Shown here in pieces: positions 43,330 to 53,939 of a stretch of 64,000 nt of DNA. Position 1 is the first letter of the stretch. Each line of letters begins with the position of its first letter. Below the pieces are notes generated by a model. That model had not been told where the DNA came from. It made no database searches and worked only from the letters and a program-made list of their open reading frames with translations. This DNA is from Chondrus crispus (taxonomy: Eukaryota > Rhodophyta > Florideophyceae > Gigartinales > Gigartinaceae). The position numbers were made by a program, and so were the translations under genes. The DNA is taken from positions 123,632 to 187,631 of the forward strand of contig NW_005179077.1 in NCBI RefSeq assembly GCF_000350225.1. The letters are read 5' to 3'.

Positions 43330-45265
43330 GCCCTTCTACAGGAGCAACCCGATGGAGGTACCCGACCGATCGGATATTGGAGCCGCGCGTTGACCGATGC
43401 GGAGCGCAATTATACGACTACCGAAAAGGAATGCTTGGCCGTAATGTGGAGCATACTCACCCTACGGCCGTACCTATACGGAAGCGCGTTCAACCTCCGC
43501 ACGGATCCCGAGGCCCTACGCTGGGTCCTCAATTTAGCGGACAGTTCCGGTCGGCTCGCTCGCTGGTGCCTGCGCTCGGTGGAGTACGACTACGAGGTAC
43601 AGTACCGCCCAGGCGTCAAGCACCAACTCGCGGACGGCGTATCGCGCTTACGTACAGATGGAGGAGACACCCAACCGGTCGATGATGAGGTCCCGTGCTT
43701 CGCGGTCCAGTACGATGAGGGAAGCGAGGCCCTCCTGGACAATGTGCACTGGGACCCGCCGCAAGACCGTCCGGACGGTTGTCGCGCGCTCGCGATAACT
43801 CCCGACGGACGCGACGCTGCGTCCATCTCGGTTGAGGAATTTCTACGCGAACAAGCCGAGGACGCCTTCTGCCGCTTCGCCGCGGAAACCGTCGGAACGC
43901 CGAACTCGAAGTTCGACATCGACCGTTACGGATTTCTCGTGAGGACGTCTCCACTGGACGCGACCCTGCAGCGCGTGGTACCGACTCGGTTGCACCCCCG
44001 GGAACTGTACCTGGCACACCATCCGAGGTTGGCAGGTCACCCGGGAGCGACGCGGATGTACTACACCCTTCGCAGGGAGTACTACTGGCCACACATGGCC
44101 AGCGACGCGTTTTCGACCGTACGGAATTGCACCTCGTGTGCTGCGACCCGCGGGACGCTTGTCAAGAACCAAAAGGATCTCAAGCTGTTCTCCGCGGCGG
44201 GCCTCTTGGAGTTTGTCACGATGGACCTCTTGGGGCCCCTGCCCAAGACCGCGCACGGAAACCAACACGTGTTGGTAATTACCGACCGGTTCTCCAAGCT
44301 AACGCGCAGTATCCCGCTCCGGACCACAACCGCTTCGGTCGTCGCAAACGCGTTTTTGGACAACTGGGTCTACGTTTACGGAGCGCCGCGCTACGTTCTA
44401 ACCGACAATGGCCCTCAGTTCGCTGCGAAATTCCTCGACGCCGTATGCGCCCTCCTGGGGCTGCGGCATTATCTCACGACGGCCTACCACCCCCAGTCGA
44501 ATGGGCAGACCGAACGGTTCAATGGCACGCTGGTGCAACGTATTCTACTACTTCGAGGAGCACCAGCGCGATTGGGACGACTACGTGCAGCCGCTGACCT
44601 TCGCGTACAATACGCACGTCCACTGGTCGACGGAGACGACTCCGTTCGACCTGGTGTTAACGCGGCCACCGTCCGGTTTAATTCTCCCCGGTACTGTACC
44701 GCAGGACGCGGAAACCCATCGAGAGGACCCGCGGACCCCGGTGCAGAACAAGCGCTCTACGCTGCGCAAGCTTCGCGACGCTCTCGACCGCGCTCGGACG
44801 AAATTAACCGCATCGCAAAAGCGGTACAAGGACAATTTTAACAAGAAGGTCCGCTTTCGTCCGGTCATTGTGGCGGGCAATTTTGTCTACGTCGATCGCC
44901 CGCCCCGCCCGTTGACAAACGTCGAGCGCTGCACGCGTGCGCAAGGTACGGCCGGAACGGACGAGCACTCTGTCAAACTACTACCGAAGACAGAGGGTCC
45001 TTTTCGCGCGCGCTCCGCTACGGACACCACGGTCCTCATTGAGCAGGACGGCGTGGAAAATCACGTGAGCATCGACCGCGTTACGAAGATGCCGAGCGGG
45101 CCGGGGGATACCGTCACCCCGGCCACATCGACCGAATCGGACGCACAAGCCGCAACGCCAAGAGCGGAGTACGTCGTTGACCGCATTGTCGGACACCGTA
45201 CTACGCGCGGCGGCATCCACTACAAGGTCCGGTGGTATGGATATACCGCTTCGGACGACACCTAA
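43330..45265 (+). pseudogene. Copy B: RNase H, integrase and chromodomain
   Basis: The pol frame continues through RNase H (ALTDAERNYTTTEKECLAV) into integrase with HHPRLAGHPGATRMYYTL ... NCTSCAATR zinc module, MDLLGPLPK, VLTDNGPQFAAKF and HPQSNGQTERFNGTL, the complete D-D-E set. Two bases are missing near 44,545 relative to copy A, which moves the rest (DWDDYVQPLTFAYNT and the C-terminal domain) into the next frame, ending in chromodomain AEYVVDRIVGHRTTRGG ... WYGYTASDDT and TAA. Copy A has Tyr where this TAA stands and continues EPSEGLPQPFI, so the chromodomain tail is lost here. Confidence 0.9.
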
Positions 45266-46764
45266 GAGCCCGCCTAGGGGCTTCCGCAGCCGTTTATCTA
45301 CCGGTATTGGCGCTCCCGCCAACAAAGATCAAGCGTGCATGCGTAGCGCAAATTTCGGCCGCTCTCGGTCGCACTGCTCGGACGCTCGCTCGCGCAAAAG
45401 CCTCTGAGGAAAACAAGCCGCGCACGTGCTATGCAGCCCCGGCAGCCAGCCGCGTGTGACTGCGCACCGCGAGGCAGTCCGTACCGGATGGATCCCGCGC
45501 AAATGGACGCAGATTCTTCCAAAATTGGCCAACCCTCCGGGAGGCTGGTCCACAATGGGAATTTCCTCCAAGCGCCCACGCGGATAGCTAGCAGCCACGC
45601 TTGGCCGCACCGTTCGGATGATCGCGCTCACACGCGCCTATGAAAATGGAGAGCTATCCCGGGAACCAGTTTTTTGGATTGAGAGATATCGCGTTTGCCG
45701 GCTTTTTAATTTAGTCGCGATTTGGGCTAGGTTTTTCCCTCCCACGCTGCGGGAAAAAATTGTAGTCCATTTCCAAGAACGGCATCGCACTCCTGGGAGC
45801 ATTCCGCGTCCGGGAGTGTCAACTCGAAAAAACGGCATTCGGATGAATTTGGAAACCAAATTGGTTTCCTTCCGCTTCTTTCCGTTTCCTCTCGTTTTTT
45901 AGTTTCTAATTCGGGCTCGTGAAAAAGGGCGCTCCGTACGGTTTGTGGATCGGTGTTGGCCCAATAGAGGTCGCTACCGCAAGGGACGCGCGCAACTACC
46001 GTTTGGTGACATGTTTAGGCGGGGGCTCCGCTCGCGCTGCTCTTACGATGGAAAAGAAGGGTGGATTTACGAAAATTGGACAGCCCTCCGGGGTAGGAGT
46101 GCAAGAACGGGGATCATAACCCCAAAACGGTCGTACGGAAGTCGTGCCTTCGTTGCACAGCGACGCTTGGGTGCGGGGAGGCGGTGAAGAACAGCACGAG
46201 CGGCAGCGGCGGCCCTCGCCTGGCCTGCGGAGGGCAGGAGCGAGGACGATATCGCGCGCACTGTACGCCGCGGCGCGCGAGCCGCCTCGGACGAATTGAC
46301 CCGCGCGAAAGCGGTCTCCGCCAACGCAGTGGCCGGTTGTGCCTCGCTGCGCAGACATCGCCGCGGCTGTACCGCAGGGGCCGATCGGTTAAACGCCGGG
46401 GCCCGACCAGGGCTCGACGGCGGACCGTATGGACGCGCTGCCAGGACTTCGTCATGGCCGTCCGCTCTCGGTCCGCGGAAGCGGTACTGTACGGAAACGT
46501 TGTCGCGGGCGGAGGAGTTGGAAATTTCGGGGGAGCGTTAGGAGTGAGTTGGAAAGATCGGCGTCGCTCGCACGTGAGACATTTGCGGACGCACTTACCG
46601 AATCGGACGAGACCGCTGGCCTCTGCAACGCGAGCTCCGCGACGAGGCAAGCAAAAAAGACGTCCGTGCGCAAGCGCTCCGGTCTTCGCATCGTGCGCGC
46701 AGGGAAAGAGAGAGACCGGGGAGGAACCGCGTGGTCGAATGGGAGGTCGCTACGGGGGCGTAGC
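45266..46764 (+). other. Copy B: long 3' untranslated region
   Basis: About 1.5 kb separate the integrase from the 3' LTR, much longer than usual in gypsy elements. No frame shows a recognised domain. The first 200 bases are shared with copy A down to its truncation. The block CCAACCCTCCGGGAGGCTGG near 45,529 is a near-palindrome that recurs in altered form near 46,081. Confidence 0.5.
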
Positions 46765-46782
46765 GAAAGCAAAGGAAGGGGG
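46765..46782 (+). promoter_or_regulatory. Copy B: polypurine tract
   Basis: An almost pure purine run (GAAAGCAAAGGAAGGGGG) ends two bases before the 3' LTR, the expected place for plus-strand DNA priming during reverse transcription. Confidence 0.8.
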
Positions 46783-46784
46783 TC

Positions 46785-47460
46785 TGTAGTATAACGACCG
46801 GCGAGCGCGCAGGGAGGTTATTAACCATGCGGCCGTGCACGGTGCACACGTGGGCGGGTGTGCCCACGTGTGGGGAGCGCGCGCGTTGACCGACCGGCCG
46901 TGGCGTGGCGCCCGTTTACAATAGCACACGTGTCGTCCGTGCGGTAGTCTACGCGTGTTACGTGTGCGCGTTAGCACACGTGTCGTCCGTGCGGTAGTCT
47001 GTGAGCAACACGCGTGTACAGTATTGCACACGTGTAGTAGAAGCGCCCGTGCGGTAGTAGTAATTATGGCGCTACCTTTTTAATTGCGTACAGTACCCGG
47101 CACGCACTAGGCGGCAGGTACTGTACTACTGAATACTGGGACAGGTGTCCGAGGCGTCCCTCTGAGGGGTTAAGACCTGACACCCGTCCCCACCAGTAAA
47201 CTGGGGTAAGCTCGCCCCCGTCTCTTTCGCGCCTATATACGTCCGTTTCGGTTGTCTATCGCGCGCGCTGGCTTCTAACCCGTTACCGGTCGCTCCCGTT
47301 CACGCACCACGGGGCGCCTGCGCGTAACCGGCCAGTGAGCCACTCTCTTTTCGCGAGCTCGTCCGATCGGTTCAATTAGCGCGTCGCGTCCACGCCGCGT
47401 GCCCCCTTGCTATAGCCTCCGCCTCTCACCCAACCCAGGGCGGAGAGGATTTATCCCACA
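46785..47460 (+). repeat. Copy B: 3' LTR
   Basis: 676 bp, same length and ends as the 5' LTR (TGTAGTATAA ... TTATCCCACA), with a few scattered differences such as CGTGTCGTCC versus CGTGTCATCC. It is followed directly by the AAAAG target duplicate. Confidence 0.93.
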
Positions 47461-47465
47461 AAAAG

Positions 47466-48288
47466 CTCGAGAATTTTTTGATTTTCCGACGACCATAATT
47501 TCGATTTTTTCAGACCCGTCTCCGTTACAGCAAGGCATGAATGTTAGGCTGTCTTTTGCTTTTTTGCGCCCTGGCACGCGAGAATTTGAAATGGTTGTGT
47601 CTAAACAGTGGAATAGACCACATTCATCAGCATTAAAAATATTTTTGGCTGGTATCCAGGGAGAATATTCTTAATTTTTGGAAGTTCCTCGTCCAATAGC
47701 TCATAATCCACGTCACCGGACTCCCCATAAGACCGAAACAGACGTAACGGCCACCTGCCCTTGAATTTTTCCAGCCACACTTCGGAAAATATTAAATGTG
47801 TCTGCTCATTTTCGGCAATTTTTTCATTGGTTATGGCCTGAATTTGTTTCGCTTTTTTACGAATCATATCCCCATTGATGTTGATTCTTGCCACCTGTTT
47901 TGCACAAACCCACTCATACAGGATCTGCTCCAATCCGTGATTCTTCCCCTTTTTGCCACGAACTATTTTGGCAATTGCCTTGTCTGACTGCGCCAGCGAT
48001 GTTGTGGAATCATTCAAGATTCGGCCGAATCTCCCGGCAAGGCAGTGATGTCCCGGGACATCACTGTTTTGCCGGGAGGTTTTGTTAATTTAAATTTTTT
48101 TGTGCCCATTGAGCCAGTTCACGTTGAGAGCAGTTTTTCCCTTGTTGCTGTCGTGCCACTTTTTCCTCGCAAAATTTTTTCTTTTGAAGAAAACAGAGCA
48201 CAGTGGAAGGCATGGTGCCTGGAAAAGCTTTTTTGAAACGCTTGCGCTTACTGCTTACTGCAGCCATGAGCTGATGTTGTTGTCGCAT
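47466..48288 (-). pseudogene. Tigger transposase, N-terminal part (right of copy B)
   Basis: From about 48,288 the minus strand encodes a Lys/Arg-rich start and a helix-turn-helix region ending NCSQRELAQWAQKNLN, then NDSTTSLAQSDKAIAKIVRG and the CENP-B-like second DNA-binding part (LEQILYEWVCAKQVARIN). After YQPK a one-base shift leads to NADECGLFHCLDTT, the first catalytic Asp, and continues GRKKAKDSLTFMPCCNGDGS up to the insertion, where it joins the left half. Frame breaks occur near 48,080 and 47,640. The two halves read through the insertion point without loss, which proves the nesting. Confidence 0.85.
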
Positions 48289-48515
48289 ATATATTTATTA
48301 TTTCTCGTACTGTAACGGGCTTTTTTGGTAATTTGAACCTATTTAACGGTCGTTTTTTGGACCAACGGCGGTATTTTTGGGTTCCGCTTAACGGGCAGTG
48401 GAACGTTTCTATTTTTTAGTTAAATTTGCGGTGCGTCGAATAGGGGGGAAGAGACTTTGTTCCGTTTGTCGGGGTGTTCCTCTTATCGCATGTTCCGCTT
48501 ATCGAGAGATCACTG

Positions 48516-49658
48516 TACTCCTCACACAATTGCCCCTTCTAATACACCTCTCCCGACCCCTCACAGCCGCCCCCCACCCACCTTCCCAGAATCAAAACCT
48601 ATATATATGCCTTCTAACCTCCTCGCCTCCCCCACGCGCGAGCACTTCTTTCGCTCCCACCTCCGCCCCCTGCATCCCCTCCCCCCCTCTATGGGGCTCT
48701 CCTTGCCCATACCTCCCGTTCACCTCGATTCCTTCTTCAACTCTCCCAGCCCCCCTCCACGCCAGAAGTCCGCGTCGCCCTCTCAGCTGACGCCTCTTCT
48801 CCATCCCATCGTCGATCTCCGCTAATGACAGACGAAACTAGGTGTAAAAGCCACCTAAGACAAATTCGGCACACCCCCGTATGAGCCTGAAGCCAGGTGT
48901 TAGCTCTTTTTGACTCAACTCGCCACGCGGCCAACGACTGCCCTGTGCGTCCGTCTGGTGCGGGCGGTCGGATGCGCAGGGTCTTATCTGTGATCTGTGC
49001 GAACGGGGAGTGGGTCAACGGGACGGGGACGGCGCTTTTGGTCGGGGCGCGCTACTTTAACGATTTGGGGAACTCACAGGTCTTGATACCGCGGATGCAG
49101 CATACCTGGTACATGGTGGGCTTTTCGCACAAGGTCATGTGCAGTAGCGGGAGGCCTGGCTCGTCGGAGTGCGGGATGAAGCTTTAGAAGAGGAAGTCCC
49201 CGAGAGGACGAGCTCGCCGTCGGCGGCGGGGCCGCGCGTCTCGTCGAAACAGCGGGAAGCAATGATGAGCGAGTGGTCCTCCATAGGATGGAAGACCACT
49301 CGCCCATCATTTCGTGGATGGAGTCAATCCACGAAAACTCTATGCTCTCCAAGTGAGGGACGTGCAGGTCAATGGCGAATTTATTGAAGGCAATCCTGTC
49401 AAGACTGTCTCATATCTACGGAGAATTGGGCTCATTGTCGCCTTCCCCTTCCAGTCTGGATGGAAAAGGGATGGATGGCAACGAGACAGCGCAAAGGGGT
49501 GGGAAAAAGAGCTACTGCAAGTTCGAGGGCACCGGGCCGGCACAGGGGGGCCTGCACGGACTGGGTGCTCAAAACACAAGGTAGACTGTGGCGGTGGGGT
49601 GTAGGAGGAAAGGGAAAGGAAGGGGGAGATGAAAAGGGAGTGGGGGTTGGAAGGGGAC
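48516..49658. other. Gene scraps of unknown identity, mostly minus strand
   Basis: Outside the Tigger end the DNA becomes pyrimidine-rich on the plus strand. A small plus-strand ORF (48,607-48,825, ATG just after TATATATA) is Pro/Leu/Ser-rich and unrecognised. On the minus strand, stretches at 49,300-49,070 read like conserved protein (CFDETRGPAADGELVLSG, then DFLF, TAA, SFIPHSDEPGLPLLHMTLCE and KPTMYQ before a possible GTATGC donor). A further possible exon begins after an acceptor-like TTCGCACAG near 49,000 (ITDKTLRIRPPAPDGRTGQS). I do not recognise the gene. The TAA stands between Phe and Ser where a tyrosine codon (TAC) would restore a smooth reading. Confidence 0.3.
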
Positions 49659-49941
49659 TCAGATGCCCTGCAGGGTATCGTTGATCTCTTCGGGGTCCTG
49701 CTGCAGGCTCTGGATGTCGCCTTTAAAGGCCTTCATCTGCTTCTCGTTGCGGACGTTAAAGCTGGCGCCCTCCAGGGCGTCGATCTGGCTCTGATTGACG
49801 ACGACCCTCGTCTCGTAGCTTGCGATCTTCTGCTTGAGGCGGGTGTCGTTGGGCATGTGGGCCTTAGCGACGTTGATCTTCTTGTCGTTGCGGGCCTTGA
49901 TGGCGAGGCGGGCCTCGCCGCGGCGCTCCTCCTCGAAGCCC
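49659..49941 (-). pseudogene. Snf7/CHMP-like ESCRT-III protein, C-terminal exon only
   Basis: About 93 codons on the minus strand: AIKARNDKKINVAKAH, then TRLKQKIASYETRVVVNQSQ, then IDALEGASFNVRNEKQMKAF and a tail ending EEINDTLQGI, TGA. The charged helix followed by Q-x-x-LEGAS-x-N and an acidic helix resembles the Snf7/CHMP4 core (compare the LEGAS/LE-A-T-N motif of that family). These proteins polymerise on endosomal membranes. The exon starts after TTTCAGCGGTAG, an acceptor-like site, and nothing upstream matches the missing first half; the hAT remnant starts about 100 bases away. It is therefore probably a truncated or captured gene. Confidence 0.45.
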
Positions 49942-50045
49942 TACCGCTGAAACAAGGAAGCTATGTGCCTCCGCCCGTGTGCCACTCGCTGCAGACGAAA
50001 CATGTAGAGATAAAGTTTGATGCGTGTAAGACTTTTATTCGAGCA

Positions 50046-52303
50046 TCAATCCAACTCAACTTCAGACACTTCCCCCTCCATATTTGCCTCGGCATTAGCG
50101 AGTTCTGGTAAAGTAGAGGTTGGTGTGATGGTTGAGGATGATTCAGTAGGCATATGTAACTCGTAGTTCTCATGTATCTGCATGACATTATCCAGATTTT
50201 CCGTCTTGATACGCGATCTCCGTTGGTTAGCTATAATGCCAGCAACAGAGAAGGAACGTTCGTTATGCACCTGCGATCCTGGAATGGCAAGAAACGCGGT
50301 TGCCAAAATAAATACATGAGGATAAATGTCCCTCTTCCTACAAAACCATCCCATGGCATCCCCGAACGAATTATCCCCATCGTATTTGTCTGTCCTAAAT
50401 CGCATTAGCTCAGACTTCATCATTTTCTTGACGTCTTCATCGCGCTTGTCTACTCCACTTGTGTTGAAAAATGGGTTGGTAGAATCGGTACCTTCAGTCC
50501 CGTGGGCATCAGGAACGTCGAGCTCACCCTCTCTCGACTTCGTCTCCTCATTAAAGATCGCGACTGAGTAATCTACAATGGTAACGTCGTACGTCGCAAT
50601 CAACGCTTTTCCATGTGCAACACTCATGCTCGAGAGAAGAATTTTCAGACACTTGAATCGAGGGTCGAGCATTAATGCTATCATAGGGTGCCCACGAGAT
50701 AAACAATTCTGCGAGATACGATCCTCCTCGAAAAAGTCGCGGAGGTATTTCTTCAAAGTCTTCGAAACATCCTCACTAACTCTCTTTGCCCATGTGTGCA
50801 GCTCACCCTTCAACACTAACTCCTCTTCCTGTTGCAACATAACTCCAGCACCCTCCTCGTAATTAACTTTGTATGAATCTAGAAGTGTAAAGCAAAGGGC
50901 AATTGCGCCGGACAAACCCCATTTCCATGATCTTTGGTTTTGTACACATGCCTTTATGATAGGCCCCATGTGCTCCGTCGCCGCCTTGACAACCGCCCAA
51001 TCTGCGTTGGATGGGTCTCGGTGGCTGTTGCTGTAATTATTGGGATCGGCATAGCAGGCATGTACTGCTTCACGATAACCAAGCATTTGGCTAAACATAA
51101 TAAATATAGAACCGAAGCGTGTCTTAACCGGAGTATAGAGCTGAACCGGGCGAGGACTTACCTTTCGACAGGCTGCATGCCACATCTGATTTCCTTTGCT
51201 AGACTTCTTAGTCCAGGTAATAGAGTTTCTTGTGGACTTGTCTCAGATTGACGACATCGAAATTACTGCAGTTGTCTTCTGATAGAGCTCGACGGCATAT
51301 TGAACTCATTATGTGTGCCCAACAATTACCCTTATAGACACAGTATATGTCGAGGGCTCCACAACAAACGATCCCTTGCAGTTCTCGTGCACATGTATTC
51401 AAGTTAGCTCCACCATCCGTTACGTATGCCAAAATCTTGTCTTTGATGTTGAACTCGTCGAGAACATCCGTAAGATGCAGGGCTATCTGAGATCTAGAAA
51501 TCGAATCCATCTTGATCATTCGCAGGTAGCGAGTACGTCGCTGTAAGGAATCATCAATTCAATAGGCGATAACCGAGAAAATGTCTTGGCAGCCGCGGTT
51601 CATCCAGAGGTCAGAAGAGATGGAAACAAATCTTACACTCCTGAGTTCGGCGACTACAGAATCTTTAGTCTGCTTGGCCAAGGCCGGGAGCATGACCTCT
51701 GTAAACGTTTTACGGGAAGGGAGAGAAAGACGAGGATCAATGTCACCCAAAAGCTTCCTCATCCACACACAGTCAACTACTGAAAACGGTCGGAGAGACT
51801 TGCAGCAAACTAATATCATGTTGCGGATCAGATTCTTCTGCATATCACTTGTTGCTGCATAAGGAGTAGTCTTGAAATGAATTCGAAGATATCTTCGCAA
51901 GAAGAAGATACGTGATATCACTTATCTTCTTCTTCTTCGGACGGTTCGCATTGTTTCCATGCAGATTAGCGACGTATGCCGCATACAGGGATTTGTGCTT
52001 TACATTAACGTGATTGATAAGAGAGGAACTTTCATTCTTCCTTTTATACGCCATCTTCGTTTTGCATAGGGAGCAGCACAATGCGACAGAATCTGCAGTC
52101 ATGTCCCCCGCCGTATCGTAAAAGGCCAAGATTGGTGCTTTCTTTGTGCCAGCAGATCCGTCGAGCCATGCAGTTGCATTCGCAAATAATGCGTCATGGC
52201 CAGGAGGAGCCTCCGAAGAAACGTTTGTGCTCGTTTCCATGCTCTCTAATGAGGGGATTAGGGACCCCTTCCTGTGGCGTCGGTAATGCCTGCACTGGCG
52301 CAC
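50046..52303 (-). pseudogene. hAT-superfamily transposase, several breaks
   Basis: Minus-strand segments give a full hAT order. A BED zinc finger lies at about 52,110-52,000 (ALCCSLCKTKMAYKRK ... LINHVNVKH). In the next frame is SISSDLWMNRGCQDIF with the first catalytic Asp, broken by TGA at 51,559-51,561 where family members have Trp. Then comes YVTDGGANLNTCAREL with the second Asp and CWAHIMSS. In a third frame (51,185-50,046) is the helical insertion and the C-terminal dimerisation region FLAIPGSQVHNERSFSVAGI with the catalytic Glu. At least two frameshifts and one stop make it inactive. The upstream end is marked by the terminus at 52,568-52,587. Confidence 0.85.
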
Positions 52304-52567
52304 CGCTCCCTGTATATTATTGGTTTTGACTGTTTTCGTGGATATCCGTGTGCGGTTTTTGGGGTTTGGGCGGATAATCCGACAAACCGTGTTTCAAAAA
52401 TCTGTCAATACGGATAATCCGGAAAACCGCTTTACGTGCTATGCGATCAACGGTTTTTTGGGAAACCGTATCCATTTTCGAAATTGTAATATCGCGGATA
52501 TCCTAAAATTGCTCGAGTCCAAAATGACCCAGGGAGAGCATTTATCTATCCATGGATAGTGTCCAAG

Positions 52568-52587
52568 GGGTATCCGCGCACCATTGG
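52568..52587. repeat. hAT terminal repeat end
   Basis: The reverse complement of the orphan terminus at 31,071-31,090 with one mismatch. Inside it (52,330-52,520) CGGATAATCCG-type subterminal words recur. The opposite end of this hAT copy, expected near 50 kb, was not seen. Confidence 0.55.
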
Positions 52588-52668
52588 TTACAACCGCCGT
52601 CTCAGACAGCTAGAATGCATGATCAATGACGCCATGTCGCAGAAACCATCTGCATCAATGTAGATTCT

Positions 52669-53163
52669 TTACGGTCTTCTGCGACCATGAGCATGCATTT
52701 GGTGCCTCATATGTTCCCTTAGAGCACTTTTGTCCAGATCAAGGCGTCGTCTGTGCATTTGAACATCTAAATGGCAATCGTCTTGAAGGTGTACCGTATA
52801 ATCTGCAGGCTCGGAATGTCCATTGTTGTCGTTTCTAGATGCCAGCGGTACTGTAGCCCCTCCGCCGTTATCAATTATGAAGTTGTGCAGCTTGCAGCAA
52901 GTCACAACTACTAGGGCGTTCTTTCTCAGAGAACAGCGAAGAGGCCGCCACACTATCCCCCACCGCCCCACTAACATTCGGAAGGCTTGTTCAATGAATA
53001 TTTGCGCCGAGCTTTGCCAATAGTTAAAGCAATCCTGTGACATACTCATATTGCGGCCTGGCCACGGGCAAAGGAGCCTTTCCGAACAGCTATAAACACT
53101 GGTTTGGTGGTAGCCAGAATTTGGGATACCAAACAGTACCAGAGGTACCACTTCGGATTCCAT
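52669..53163 (-). pseudogene. PIF/Harbinger transposase, C-terminal fragment
   Basis: The minus-strand ATG at 53,163 opens 164 codons including FNYWQSSAQIFIEQAFRMLV and GRWGIVWRPLR, then CCKLHNFIID. This is the end of the DDE_Tnp_4 domain, with the catalytic Glu in IEQAF. The first two catalytic Asp and the partner Myb-like protein are absent, and no TIR or 3-bp duplication was found. It adjoins the hAT terminus, so the hAT may have landed in or beside it. Confidence 0.75.
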
Positions 53164-53429
53164 ATATTTTTATATGGTTGTAAAGCTTAGAGCAGTAGTA
53201 GCTATATGCAGAAAACAGAAGTGGACAAGCCGAAATAGTTTAGAAGTTATCGTCCAACATGTACTCTCTAAATCTGGGGGATGGGGGGTTCTGTATAGGC
53301 CAAATCAAAAAAATATCATACAATTTTACTTGGAAATTGCAGTCCAATTTATGTTATATAAAAATTTGATACCTGATCACAATCTGCCGACAGAATTTAA
53401 TCCTAAATTCTGTCTGGACCTGCTCGAAG

Positions 53430-53939
53430 TTGGCGATTGTGGCCCACTTCAAGCCTCCCCGACCCACTACGATGACCCGTATCGTCACGTCCACCCCCCC
53501 TCGCCGCCAACTCGAAGCTAAACACCAGCATTCCCTTCCTCGCCATCACCACCCACCACCAACAACCGTCACACCCCCGCCCAGCATCTATTCCACGCCA
53601 TCCCATCCCTCACTACCCCCACTATGTCATGCAGTACCCGCCACCAGCCATCCTCTGACACCAACAACTCCGCCCTATTCATCCCGACCATCCCTATTAT
53701 GTCCCGCATCACCAGCCCCTCTATCTCCCCTTGACCGACGCACGCACCACCCACCTTCCGTGCTTACGGATCCGCAGGCCGTGCATCTCGCACAGCTTGC
53801 CGCACGCGAGCAGGAAGCTCGAGAACGCGAACTCATCTGCGCGCGTCGCATGTGGAGGCTTCGCCAGCTCCGTCTCCAATTTAATGAGGCTTTGTTGGTC
53901 GAGAAAAATTACTCTGTCTCACAGAGTATTGGAGTGTAG
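53430..53939 (+). CDS. Pro/His-rich protein with helical C-terminus, cut by LTR E
   Basis: The frame is Pro/Thr/His-rich for about 110 residues, then charged and helical (AQLAAREQEARERELICARR ... LRLQFNEALLVEKNY). It ends two codons after meeting the LTR at 53,935. Another frame across the same DNA also reads Pro/Tyr/His-rich (HPDHPYYVPHHQPLYLPL), so the correct frame of the first part is uncertain. It looks like a host or transposon gene interrupted by element E. No family is recognised. Confidence 0.3.
   Translation: MAIVAHFKPPRPTTMTRIVTSTPPRRQLEAKHQHSLPRHHHPPPTTVTPPPSIYSTPSHPSLPPLCHAVPATSHPLTPTTPPYSSRPSLLCPASPAPLSPLDRRTHHPPSVLTDPQAVHLAQLAAREQEARERELICARRMWRLRQLRLQFNEALLVEKNYSVSQSIGV

Larger units (their letters stand above)
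37689..47460 (+). mobile_element. Complete Ty3/gypsy chromovirus-type element, copy B
   Basis: Two 676-bp LTRs (37,689-38,364 and 46,785-47,460) enclose gag, protease, RT, RNase H and a chromodomain integrase. The flanks are AAAAG at 37,684-37,688 and AAAAG at 47,461-47,465, a perfect 5-bp target duplication. It sits within the Tigger transposase gene. The open frames show a one-base insertion in gag (39,545-39,547), a TGA in RNase H (43,327-43,329), a two-base loss in integrase near 44,545 and a TAA in the chromodomain (45,263-45,265), so it is defective despite intact ends. Confidence 0.95.
36711..48515 (-). mobile_element. pogo/Tigger-type transposon split by gypsy copy B
   Basis: The left end reads CAGTGATCTCTCGATAAGCG and the right end is its reverse complement, an inverted repeat of at least 24 bp, flanked on both sides by TA, the Tc1/mariner target. 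Removing copy B (37,689-47,460) and one AAAAG duplicate leaves an element of about 2.03 kb, the usual size for Tigger. GTTCCGCTTA-like words recur inside both termini. The transposase is on the minus strand with its N-terminus at the right and its C-terminus at the left of the insertion. Confidence 0.9.

Noticed and set aside
46184-46794. Arg-rich ORFs before the 3' LTR of copy B
   Set aside because: Overlapping long frames in several phases are expected from high GC. None is conserved in form.
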